This document shows, piece by piece, positions 49,901-61,900 of a stretch of DNA of 64,000 nt. The position numbers were made by a program, and so were the translations under genes. The DNA is from Sclerodactyla briareus (lineage: Eukaryota > Echinodermata > Holothuroidea > Dendrochirotida > Sclerodactylidae), in NCBI GenBank assembly GCA_026419785.1, contig JAODTK010005806.1, positions 1 to 64,000 on the forward strand. The letters run 5' to 3'. The first letter of the stretch is position 1. Each line of letters begins with the position of its first letter. Under the pieces are notes generated by a model. It was given only the letters and a program-made list of their open reading frames with translations. It was not told where the DNA came from and made no database searches.

Positions 49901-52900
49901 CATATCTCAGAGAGAGACAGCAGTCTCCTACTCACTGTCTCGTCTCATATCTCAGAGAGAGAAAGCAGTCTACTGGTACTCACAGTCTCGTCTCATAACT
50001 CAGAGAGAGACAGCAGTCTCCCACTTGCAGTCTCATCTCATATCTCAGAGAGAGACAGCAGTCTCCTACTCGCAGTCTCATCTCATATCTCAGAGAGAGA
50101 CAGCAGTCTCCTACTCACTGTCTCGTCTCATATCTCAGAGAGAGAAAGCAGTCTACTGGTACTCACAGTCTCGTCTCATAACTCAGAGAGAGACAGCAGT
50201 CTCCCACTTGCAGTCTCATCTCATATCTCAGAGAGAGACAGCAGTCTCCTACTCGCAGTTCGTCTCACATCTCAGAGAGAGAGACAGCAGTCTCCTACTC
50301 GCAGTCTCGTCTCACATCTCAGAGAGAGAGACAGCAGTCTACTACTCACAGTCTTGTTATCTCTCTCCATCTTCTCCTCTTTTTCTCTCTGCTATCTAAA
50401 CCTCTCTGTTGATTCTCTCCCTCACCGCCGCCTCTCCTCACGACCTTCTCCCTCTCCGTGTCTACGATCCCCTTCAATTCATCCTTCAGGGTTGCTAGGG
50501 TGGCCTGTTGCTCATTTCTATGAGTATAGAATCAAATGCAATTAGTCAACTTTTTTTTTTTATCACAGTCCATTCGAAGCAAAGCACAAGGGCACAATCC
50601 GAGTACATCCAGCAATAGAGTCACTCCTCAATGTGAACATGATCATGGAGCTGAACACACAATTGACCACTGATTGGTCCTGTTCATTTAAATATAACAC
50701 GTTTTAACCTTACAAATGATAAACCAAAATTCTCCACATTTCACTGAATTTGAAAAAATGAAGTATCGACTCGAGAATCTGTACATGTGTGAAACTAAAA
50801 AACAATACACACATTTTTTTTGGAGGCATTGAAAAAATTGGTATTTGATACAAAAGTAAAGCATTGTGAGTGAACTAATGATGCAGCCATCATCGTATAT
50901 ATTTAGTGAACATTCGATTGGCATACAATTCCACAGAGTTATTCACAAACATACATCTACCGGTATGCAGATTAAACATAGTCAGCTTCATATCTCAGCC
51001 TGTCATTCTGTTTCAGATCACATTTGACTGGGTCATTCAGTTTCCAGATTCAGTCGCAGACTCCTTGGCCAATCACGAAAAGAGAGAATGATGTCATAGT
51101 AATATTAACATATCACTGCACCGCCTCAGCTTCTCCTCTTCCTCCTGGGTCTCCCGTTTTGAAGGATTCCTCAGTTTCCTGAGGGCGTCGGCCTTGCCTT
51201 CCATCAACAGAGCCTCCTCCTCATCAGCTTCTTCCTTCACTCGCTTCCTCAATTCGCTGAACAAAACAAAAAAACATTGACAATGCATGGCAATGGGTGT
51301 GCTAGCCAACAGCCGAATGTCACCCCATGCACCCTCCTGGGTGCTGCCCCCCCCATATATTTTCCTGTTGGCTTCATTACAGGCATGTGCTATTAACATT
51401 ATTAAAAACCATACAACTACTGGCAATTGGCACCACAAAATCTTGGAGTGCAAACATTGCATTATAGAGAATATACTGGGAAAAGTCACAATCCAGTGGC
51501 AACATGCAAAGGACATAGGCCTGGTCTTAACCGACCTTGTGGACAAAACAAGGGTGACCTAATTTTATACAATTTCCAGTATGGTGTGCTTTAATATTGT
51601 TATTTGTTGGAGGCTCACCTAGGTGGGTCCTCAAGTCAAGAAATGAACTTGTCAACCAACCTATCAGTTTCACTGTAAATATCATCTCAGTCCACTCGAA
51701 TCAAAACGTGAACTCGTCAACCAACCTATCAGTTCATAGTAACTATTACAGTGTTCTCCTCAAACAAGGCGATCGCCCCAGTTGTATCGCTGGTGCGCGA
51801 TCAGTGTTTACTTCTGTTAGTCACCATGTGAACAATTACAAGGCATTCCATGTGTTGCTTGAAAATTTAGGTATTAGCACTTAACAGAAACAGCCCACTA
51901 ATCAGTGACCAATTTCAAATCGAAAGGACTGATTATTGACTAATGCACCTAAAGGAGTAAAAGTTTTGTGGAAAGGTGACTAAAATTGCTTAAATTATGC
52001 AAATTGCTGATTAGATTTTGGGCACAAAAGTCACTAATCAAGTAAGGAAATTAGCCTATTTTAGTGTACTTTATTGTTTAGGCTCGCCAGCAAGATTCAG
52101 AAGAACCGTATGTGCTGTGGTGACTTGGTTTGGCACACAGATGCGGGGTATAAGGTAGATGAACTGATTAGATTCTCTGCGTCAAATATGGTAATCAAGT
52201 CAGTCTAATTTGCAGTTCATAGTTATCATCACCACTAACCTGGCGAAAAACATACACTTGTCAACCAACCTGACTTTATTCTTGTTTCCTTCATGATGCC
52301 ATCTTCCTCCTGGTTCTGTCTCTTGCTCTGTTTCATCCTTCAATGCCCTGATCTTCTCTTCTTTCTCATCCAACAATTCCAGTTTGGCGCCCTCTAGTTC
52401 CTCTTCGAGTCGGTCTGTTCAGCTCCCTCAGGGAGCTCTGGTGCGCCTCTCGTAGCTTCGCTTCCTCCTGTGATAACTCCTCACCCAGCTTTTGCTTTCT
52501 GAAGGAAAAGTTTCACTACATACAGGGATCAGCTCTACATCCTGTGCACATATCATCTAAGTCCCTTTCCTTCCAATCGTCAATGATTTTGTTGTTTTAC
52601 TTCCTCCTTTGTTAGCTACTCCTGGCAACTTTCGCCTGAGGGGAGCCATATGAATACATATTTATTATCATCTCTGCCCACTCTTACTGCCTAATCTGTT
52701 CAGCGTGGCCGAGTTCAAACAGACTGACCGTTCATGCGAGGGCTCCAAAATGTGTCAATGTGTTGTGGGGGGAAAGAGGTTTTTCATCACTTTTTTTTTT
52801 TTTTTGGGGGGGGGGTATGTAATCAAAGGGGAGGAATTTTCAGAATGATACAGACAAGTGAATTAAAGAAATTTCATTCCCTTCTGAATTTATAAATATC

Positions 52901-55900
52901 GTGCACCCTATCCTGTCAACAGCCATTGTAGCCAAAAGCGGGCGTTGAGTACCACAACCCCCCCCCTCCCACCCCCCGGGGCAAGATCATTCTCTTTCAA
53001 TTTGTTGTCTACAATCTTGCAAAAGCTTTTGCAGATGGCCACCTGAGAGCACATAGAGTGCAAGTGCCACCTATTCATGCTTGTCGTAGCTATGCCACTT
53101 TGCAAGGCGAATCATCATGACGCCTCATTATATCCCGCAACTTTCTAAAGTGTTCAGAGGATATCATGTTTTGTGGCTGTTAACGCCGCTCAAACTGTTT
53201 TGCGAAAATACAGAGTTATTCCGATTTACATGCAACTTGAGGGGTGGGAAGATGGGACGAAAGTTGGTTCCGAAAAACATAACAATGATTTCAAGGGTAC
53301 CAGAGGTCAATTTTGTTTTTTATTCGTGATTTTCCAAGCTTTGTTGGAGTTGAACAAAACTCGGTGGGATGTGGATTATTGTTCGTCCTTCCTTAACAAC
53401 ATTGAAGGTAAAGTTCATGGTTCAAGGAGGTAAAATTTGCATGATACATGACAATTTCCTCACGTCGTCATTTTTAAACGTAACTTGGAGAACGGGGGAG
53501 TTTGGAGGTCAAATGGAAATAACTTATGTTGCTTTCCTCTAAACGAGGCCACAAAGGAATTTCTGAGGAGAGTGTAGATATACCACGTCGGCCGTTACCC
53601 GCTTGCACAGTCTGGTTTTCGTGAGAGCTCAACTCAAACTGCAGGAGACGCTGTTCGCTATTGACTGCATAATGACAGTAAAGTACGCTCTGGAATATTT
53701 ACTCTCACATGGAACTCAGAGGTACAAATAGCATTGAAAGCATAATTTTTTCATAGGTGTTGGGCAAAGCTAGAAACCAAGAATATCCTCAGCTCCAATT
53801 ATTTGGCTATGGAAACGTGGATTGATAACGAGCACTCGACACACAATACTCTTTGAGTGTTGATGAACTTACAGAGCCATCAATTTTTTCATCCTCTCCT
53901 CCGAGTTGTTCCTGGTCTTGCTGGCGTTCCACCCGGGGAGGCCGTCTTCCTCCATGAGGTCCATCCTTGGCGAGTCGTCGTCCTCCTCTTCAGGTCGATG
54001 CTCGGCGATTCTCCGCTCTCTATCAGATCCATCCTCGGGGATTCAGCCGGTTTCCGGGGAGAGCTCCTCGGCAGACGGCAGCGAGAGAGAGTACCGCTGC
54101 TCCTGGCGGTCCTTGGTCTTGCTCATCTCGGCCACTCCTGCGGGCATGTCCTTTTGGCAAATCTTCAAGGAACTGTGCCACAAAGGAGCTATGAGAAAAC
54201 ATATATTCAAATCAACCCTTAACACATATGAAACCCATCTCTCGTCGGCTGAGTGTGGCTTGAAAATGGGGAGCAGGACCACTTTTTAGAAGGTTTTGGC
54301 CTGTGTCCACATGCGCGGCCTTGTTTGTGTGACATGGTACTAGGACAGACATTGCGGAAGCTGACAGAGACGGGCCCACAGCCGTGATCAGACCCTCACA
54401 CTTTGGGGAAACTGCAACTACTGTTTCTCATCTCCCACAAGGAGCTAGTCAGCAATGAATTGTGTCTGTGGTGGGAAACATCTCCATTGCAATCAGCCTC
54501 ACTTGGGCACATTTTATAGAGATTCTGTATGTTCCCAAGAGCGTGGCGGTTAATGCCATGCCCACAATTAGGAGCAGGCAAGCTTTGACTTCCTCCCCCC
54601 GGTGTGGGGTTACTAGCGATTGTATTATGTCTGTGTAGTGTGCACAGTTAATATTAAGTCAATGACAATCAGCCTGATGCACGACATTGCCGGCTATCCT
54701 GTGTGGCAATGACATGACACCAGGAGAGAAATTATTTTGAAAATATAAGGAAAGGGAAAAAACAAAGAGAAAGAAGATTTTGAAAAATACAAGGAAATGA
54801 AAAAAGCTGCAGAGCACAGGTGGAATCATGGATGCTTTGTTCCCTTTTACCCAGTGAAGAGTTCCTCAGCAATCAGCAGGGTAACTTGTCTTTTTTTTTT
54901 TTCTTTTTTGAGTAAGGTCACACCATAGGGGACATTATCGTAGGGTTCCTGCCCAATGGCCCCACCCAAGAGTTGCATGATTCAGAGAAAAAATTCTCTC
55001 AGGTGGTCAGACTGCTGCAAATTCGAGCCTCAGTTTTGTAATTGGCCAGGATGGGCATATAGGTAAGAGATGCACAAAATGCCAAAGGGCAAGTAGGAAA
55101 GCACACAACCCCTTGATTGGGGAAGATAGTTGCGACAGGAGACCTGGGCGAATCATCTGCTTTGGCTCCAGACTGCGGCATCATCAGTCTAGCCGCTTCG
55201 AAAGGACAGATCTATGCCAAATCGGCAAACAGATGGAGAGAGACAATAATTAACTGTGTGTTTCTACTTAACATGGCCAATTGTCACACGCAAGGAATTT
55301 CAAACAGGTTTTGTGGGAAACCTCATTTCACTCCGATTTTTCTACTTCCCATGTGCTACCTCATTTTATCATGATTTTATGTTCACATAAACTCACTGAA
55401 ATTTAACAGGAAAGCCAAAAGGCTAAGTCATTCCTTGACCTCTTTCTGACAACATATAGCTAGGCACACGAGGAGGAGGAAAATGGGAGGATGCACCAGC
55501 TCATTATGGGCAAAAACCAACTGACAAATTTCCCATTTATCCAACCAACCAATGGGCTGGTTCCTATACTCCGATAAGGAAAGCTGCACACTGACATTTC
55601 GAGGATTTTCAGACTTTGACCTATTGGCGACTTCATGTTACCTGACCTGACCCCAAACAGTATGGGTTCATGTACTTATCATGGGGAACACACATACAAA
55701 ACAAGTATGAGCCGGACCTACTAAGACTGATCAAGGTATCGTGTTTACAAGTGGGCGTCACACCCCACACATACACCCACACACACAACACACAAAGTGA
55801 CTGCATAGATTATTCTGACTCCGTCAAGGAATCAAAAAAGGAATCAGTGGAAAAGGGAACAAGAATTTCTGAATGACTGGAAAATTTCATGAAGGGCTTT

Positions 55901-58900
55901 GTATATTTGTAATGAAGGGCTGATTGGGAACTGGCAAACACCACAGTCCAAGAGTCGTCGAATTAGTCTCTCCGTTTTCATAAGTATTTTGCTCTCCATT
56001 TTCGTCATTATCCTAGTTTGACTCTCTGTGAGTGGTGTGTTCTGTGTTCGTATTTTTGTGTTTGAGCGGTTTTAAGTATCTTCAGCGTGAGTTTGTTCCT
56101 TTTTGGGGCTATTTTTGCTCTAGGCCCTGTTCCCCGCCCTAGCAAGGGCCTAGCTTTTCTGCCTTCCGTACCTGTGTGTAATTAGCGGTCATAGGTTATG
56201 CATTACATGTGTGTATGCCGCTGTGGTGAGTGTTGAGTGGGCTAATTGTATTTGCGTAGCTATTGTCAGTTTTGTCTCGTGATTTGTCTGCTCCGTGGGC
56301 CGTTTGCAGGTAGCCGATGGCATTTTTTGTCGCAGTAGTGATTTTTTTCTCTCATCCGTGAGGTTAGGGCGCTTGTACTGAGTGTGTGTATTTATATTGA
56401 TTTAGTGTTTTAGTGTAGGCCTTGAATAGTTTTATCGTATCATTTTGACCTTTTAATTGTATTCTTATCCGTAAGTTGCGACCGGGGTCGAAATAAATCG
56501 TGAGTTAACCTAGTGTTTGTGAGTGTTTTCCTTTTACTCGTTTTTTTTTTTCTTCTGCATCAGTATTTTCCAATGTAGGCCCCTACTTATTGTCCTTTCT
56601 GTACTTTTTGATTCTATTTATTTGCTGTTAGGGGAGGAAGGATAGGCTGCTAGCCTGTCAGGTTGGTGATATGTGGATCGAGTATATGAAGTCGTGGGGC
56701 TGAGTTTTAAGGGGGTGAGTTTGAGGACACTATAGTGATGGGTTATTTATAGATGTAAGGAGTGTCACGACTAGCCGAGCTTGAAGCGAAGCTTGGGGCA
56801 CGTGAGTGCCAGTGGGAAGAAGTTAGGAGGGGTGCTGCTACCGATACAACGGAAGTAGTAGTTGATCCTGGCCTGACAATAGGATAGTTTTAGTTGTGTG
56901 GACGTGGAGGAGGCGGTGCATGCAGGGGGGTCAGTTGGATGAGTTGGGCGGGGGAAGAGTACAGCGGAGGGGCGACAGTCAGAGCCGGTGGTCCAGTCGG
57001 GTGGCTGGAAGGGAAGGTGCTTTGTGGGAGGGATAAGGGTAAAGGGAAAGTGTTTGCTGGTGGGGGATTCGATTGTACGCGTAGGTGACAGGGAAATTAG
57101 TCGGTGGATAAGCTGAAGCGTACGCGCATTTGTCTTCCAGGAGCTAGGGTAGAGGATATTAGTGCGAAGGTAAACAGGATCGTGGGGGATGAGGAGTTGG
57201 TGGTTGTCGAGATAGGCACTAATAATCTCCGGGTGACAGTCAGGGACATACTAAGATCCCGATTCCGTAAACTGTTGTGCAGGCTGAAGGGACACCAGGT
57301 CGAAAGTCGCGATGTGTGGCCTTCTACAGAGGTTTGACGGTCGCGTTGCTGGTTAGGACGAAGAGGGTCTCATAGGTGGTTAAATTTAGAGTGTGTTGGG
57401 GAGGGCGTTTCAGTTGTGGAGGTTTCGTGTTTTGGGGAAGGAGGGATCTTTTCGCTAAGGATGGTCTTAACCTAATGGTGCGGGGGCTTCATGGTTAGGC
57501 AAGTTGGTCAATTTCGGCGTGGAAGGGGTGTTAAACTAAATTTGGGAGCGAGGGTTTAGTGTCCGTGGCTTATGGCAGGGTTGTAATAGTAAGCATCGCA
57601 GAGGGGGGTCTGGCGAGGTCCACAGTAGCGATAGGAGATGTTCGCCAGTTCTTTTTCTGTGCTAATGTTCAAAGTATCAGGAAACAGTTGATGAGTTGCC
57701 GATGTTAGTCCAGGAGCAACGCCTGACGTCATTGTATTACAGATCGTGGTTGAACAGTGATTATTTCCACAGCCAATGTTCACCTTCCTGGTTTTGTGTT
57801 GATAGGCAAAGATTAGGATAGATACTCTCCGTGGCATTGGTGTGAGTGTTGTTGTATGTGAGGTCTGCCTTGAATAGTTTCGAGAAGGCCCCGATATTGG
57901 TGAAGTTTGTCCAACTCGGTTTGTGTGAAATCCGTCTAAATCTCTGGTATTCCAGTCTTTATTAGTGGGCGTTGTGTACCGTTCTCCAATGAGCTCTGAA
58001 GACAACAACTCTTTTCTTTCGAATGCTTTTCGAAGTTTCTGGGAAGAGTACAATTATTATGGGTGATTTTCAATTATCCAGATACTTTTCTTTGGTCTAA
58101 TGGTACTAGTGGCGGTCATGGATCTGGCTTTTTCCAATGTCACGGCAGGAGTGTTTCCTTTCTCAGCATGTACATTTCCTACCAGAAAGCATAAAGTTTT
58201 GGATTTAGTTGTTTGAGCATTGATCCAGAGCTGTAGATAATTAGAGAGCTTGGTAAGCTCGGTGCAGTGATCACGATATTTTAGCTTTCAATGTTCCCTT
58301 GTTCTGTCAATATCCCTCAGAGTGTAGTGCTTGTTCCTTGTTGGCGAAAAGGCCGATGGGGATGGCATTTCCAGGTTTTTTTTAGAGCGAAGTAGAATGG
58401 CATAAATTGTTAGAAAGTTCGAATGCTGTTTGCTCTTGGAATTGTTTTCATCATTGAAAAGGTTCACGAGGTTATGAAATTTTACGTTCCTTGGAGGAAA
58501 TGTCGCAGTGAGAACAAAGGCCTTCCTTGGATGAAAAGGGAAGTTTTTCTGGCCATCAACGTAAGCGACATTTATCGCGACTTTAAATAATCGTTCATTC
58601 TTCTGCGTCGGTGTCTGATCTAGAGCATTTCAAAGTTCCAGCAAAAGCTTTTCCGCGTTAGTTTCTGGTGCTAAACTTGATTTTTCGATCGTCAGATTGC
58701 CTCTAACATCAATGAGAATCCTCGTGCATTTTTTTCTCTTAGTGAGGGGGAAGCAGAAAGTCACTGACAGCAAATTGGCCCTTTTGAATATTCCAACTCG
58801 GGTAATACAATCAACGATAGCCAGGAGATGGAATAAGGTGCTTAATAAGTCATAACTTCTCGTCTGTTTTCCTCCAATGAGAACTTGGATAATTTTGGTG

Positions 58901-61900
58901 ACCTCGTTGTCGGGGTTTCTCCGCGGAGTATTGGTAATCTGGTGTTTATCGTCTGGTTAGTAAGGAGAAACTGAAAAAGCTCAAAAGTGATAAAGCTCCT
59001 GGTCCGTGGACGGATTTTTATCCTTCTTACTAAAATCCTTTGGCCGACGAGTTGTCGTTTCCACTAGCTATTATTTTCAATCAGCTCTACAAGAAGGTAT
59101 TGTTCCGGATGATTGGAGAGAGCAAATGTTTTCTCCCTATTTTCAAGAAAGGTCAACGGTCTCTTTCCTTGTAATTACAGGCCATTCAGTCTTACTAGTG
59201 GTTGTGTCTGCAAGGTAATGGAATCAATCATTCGGGAATCCATATGTTGAGTTATTTCAATGAGGCATAGTCGATTAGAAGATTTCATCATGGGTTTAGG
59301 AAGAATCGTTTCGTGTTTTGACTATCCTTGTAATTTATGGAAGATTTTACATGTTCTGGTGACAACGGCAATGCTGTTGAATAATTTTCCTGGACTTTTC
59401 AGAAAGCTTTTGACAAGGTTTCCCATGAGCGGCGTCTCTCAAGTTGGAGAGCTTTGGTATTGAGGGGGAATGTCCTCAAGTGGATTCCGAGTGGCTTCAT
59501 AATAGGGAAAACGAGTTGTTTCTGGGGGCGGTCGTCTTCTTGGCAAAAGGTCACTAGTGGTGTTCCCCAGGGATCGGTTCTTGGGCGCCGCTCCTGTTTC
59601 TGGCGTCTATTGACGATCTTGAAGGATCTGTTCATTCCAGGGTTCAGAAGTTCGCAGACGATACTAAGTTGTACTTCGGAGGTCTGTTGCGAATGATGAT
59701 GCCTGCTAATTGTTTCATAGGGATCTGGATATAATTTCCAAATGGTCTTCCGACGGGCAAATGTTTTTCAACTGTCGACAAGTGCAAAAGTTATGCCTAG
59801 TTTGTTATCACAGCGACGCGTCCTTCAAGTGGAATGGCCGAATATTCAGGTGAGGTGATTTCAGAAAAAAGATCTTGGGGTTTTGTTGTTTGATTCTTCT
59901 TGAAACCTTCCAGCAGTGTGCCGAATCTGCTAGAAGATTTATTGGATTGTGGCTTGATTAACGTCACTCTTCAAGTTGTCCTTGATAATGATATTGTTGG
60001 TAGGCTTTTTAAGCACTGGTGAGACGGCACCTAGAGTATTCTGTACAATGTGGAATCCCCCTAACTTTGCAAAAGACAAGCAGGTACTTGAGACGTTCAG
60101 CGTAGGGCAAAAACTTAGAATGATTCACTGGTCTGAAAATTTATCTTACTAGGAAAGATTAAGGCCTCTCGTCCTAACTACCATGGAGCTGAGGGCGAAT
60201 TCGTGTGAACTTGATTCGGTTTTCAAAATTGTCCATGGACTCGTTGGCCTGTCTTTCCACTAATTCTTTGAATTTTCCAATGTTACTACTGCAAATAGAG
60301 GCCACTGTCTCAAGCGTTCGTGTCAAGCCTGTCGAATGGACAGGTTCGTAATATTTCTCTTCTCTTCCGCAGAGATTGATACTGAAGTGGAATTGTCTTC
60401 CTGACAAGTGTTTGTTTGCTCTAAGATGTGAAATCGTTCAAGAACAGTCTTGATTTAATTTTTTCAGGAATCAAGAGGGCGTATTTATTTAGTTCGAGTT
60501 TGGTTCATTTTCTTTCCTTGGGTGTTTGTGGCTTCGGGGTCGTTTAGAGGATTATGTCTTCCTGACCCTTCTTCCTAAACTAAACTAAACACACACATTA
60601 CCTTAGATGGTAGGAAACTACACTTCCAGTGGCCCCCTAGTGAGAGTGAATTTTCTGGCAGAATTTTCTACCAGAATGAATTAAAAACATTTAACTTCAT
60701 GGCAAAATATTGTGATATTGATAGGTAAGCCAGTTTTGACGTCCAGTCTAAAATCCCGTCTTTACACTCTATGACCACAGATAGATGGAATAATTTTGAG
60801 AGGATAAGTTTACTCCAAATTCCAGCCAATAGCCAACAGTGGCTAACTCACCAGACTGACGTTGTCCATCATCATCCTCCTCTGAGGACGGAGACCGTTC
60901 GGGGCTTACTGGCCTTGTCACTGACTTCAGACTCCCTGAATGTTTCAAGCGTTACAATAGTTTTCATGAAATTCAACCATTTTCAAAAGGTCCATAAAAC
61001 CAACAAATTGGAGGACACACTGAAACGACACTAGTGGCTCGAATCTATGTTTGGGGGACTAAAGGTAGACATACCCCCAAGTTTGATGAACCATTGACTA
61101 TTTAAATTTTGGCATAATTGGCAATTAAGATGACTCAGCATATTTTTGGCTGGAACTCTGATCGTTCAAAAAATCTACTCATGTTTTTACCTATGTCCAA
61201 ATCCAATCACCATTGCCACCTACAAGTTTTGTCTGGAATTTTGCGAACAAACTTGAACAATGATTAAATGAACTAGACTAAGTTCTCCTACTCAACCAGT
61301 GACCTTTTGTGCCAAAATTTATTCAGATCATGTTCACCCCACCCTGATATTCCATCCAGTATCTCATCAAAACTGGTCCACTTTTCAGAGAAATCCTGGT
61401 AACGAGTGAGTGGACACACGTGCACACGCCAAGTTATCCCCAAACTAGTGTCTCGCCGAATGCTGTTCAGGCAAGCCAAAATGGTACCTGCATTCCTTTT
61501 CTCTGGAAGCCAGCACGAGGGGTAACACAAGGGGTAGCAATCTGCAAGTTGCTGACCGCATGTGATTACCCCACCGACATTAAGTAGCGCCAAAGAGGCA
61601 TAGCCTCATTACATGTACCTACTGGTGTAGATTGGCAGTGACAATAAGGTGGCAGTATCCAAGACTTCACCCTTGTCGCTTGAAATAGGTTGATATGCGC
61701 ATCAGAATGTATGTCATGAAACTAAGCACCAATGGTACTGTACGTAGCCCAAGCCCACAAATGACAATAAAGTTCACTGCAAATAAAAACCTTTGGGACT
61801 AAGAAGGGTACCTCATGAACGGAAGTCTTTGAATTCTTTGAACACCCTGCGCACCCAATACATTAAAGTCTAATGGTCACAATGACATACCAGTGTTAAT

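Larger units (their letters stand above)
55950..60590 (+). mobile_element. CR1-like non-LTR retrotransposon, near full length, broken
   Basis: About 950 bp of GT-rich 5' leader is followed by an ORF1-like region with an esterase fold signature, then an endonuclease region, then a reverse transcriptase and a C-terminal region. It ends in a short iterated CTAAACTAAACTAAA near 60570-60590. This order is that of CR1-group LINEs. All reading frames are interrupted by stops and shifts, so the copy is inactive. It lies antisense in the CEP164 intron between exons at 60852 and 54188. CR1 elements use a 3' short repeat rather than a poly-A tail, which agrees with the end seen. Confidence 0.8.

Noticed and set aside
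49735-50360. CRISPR-like array
   Set aside because: The 45-bp units have no unique spacers; both halves of the unit repeat. The context is a eukaryotic intron.
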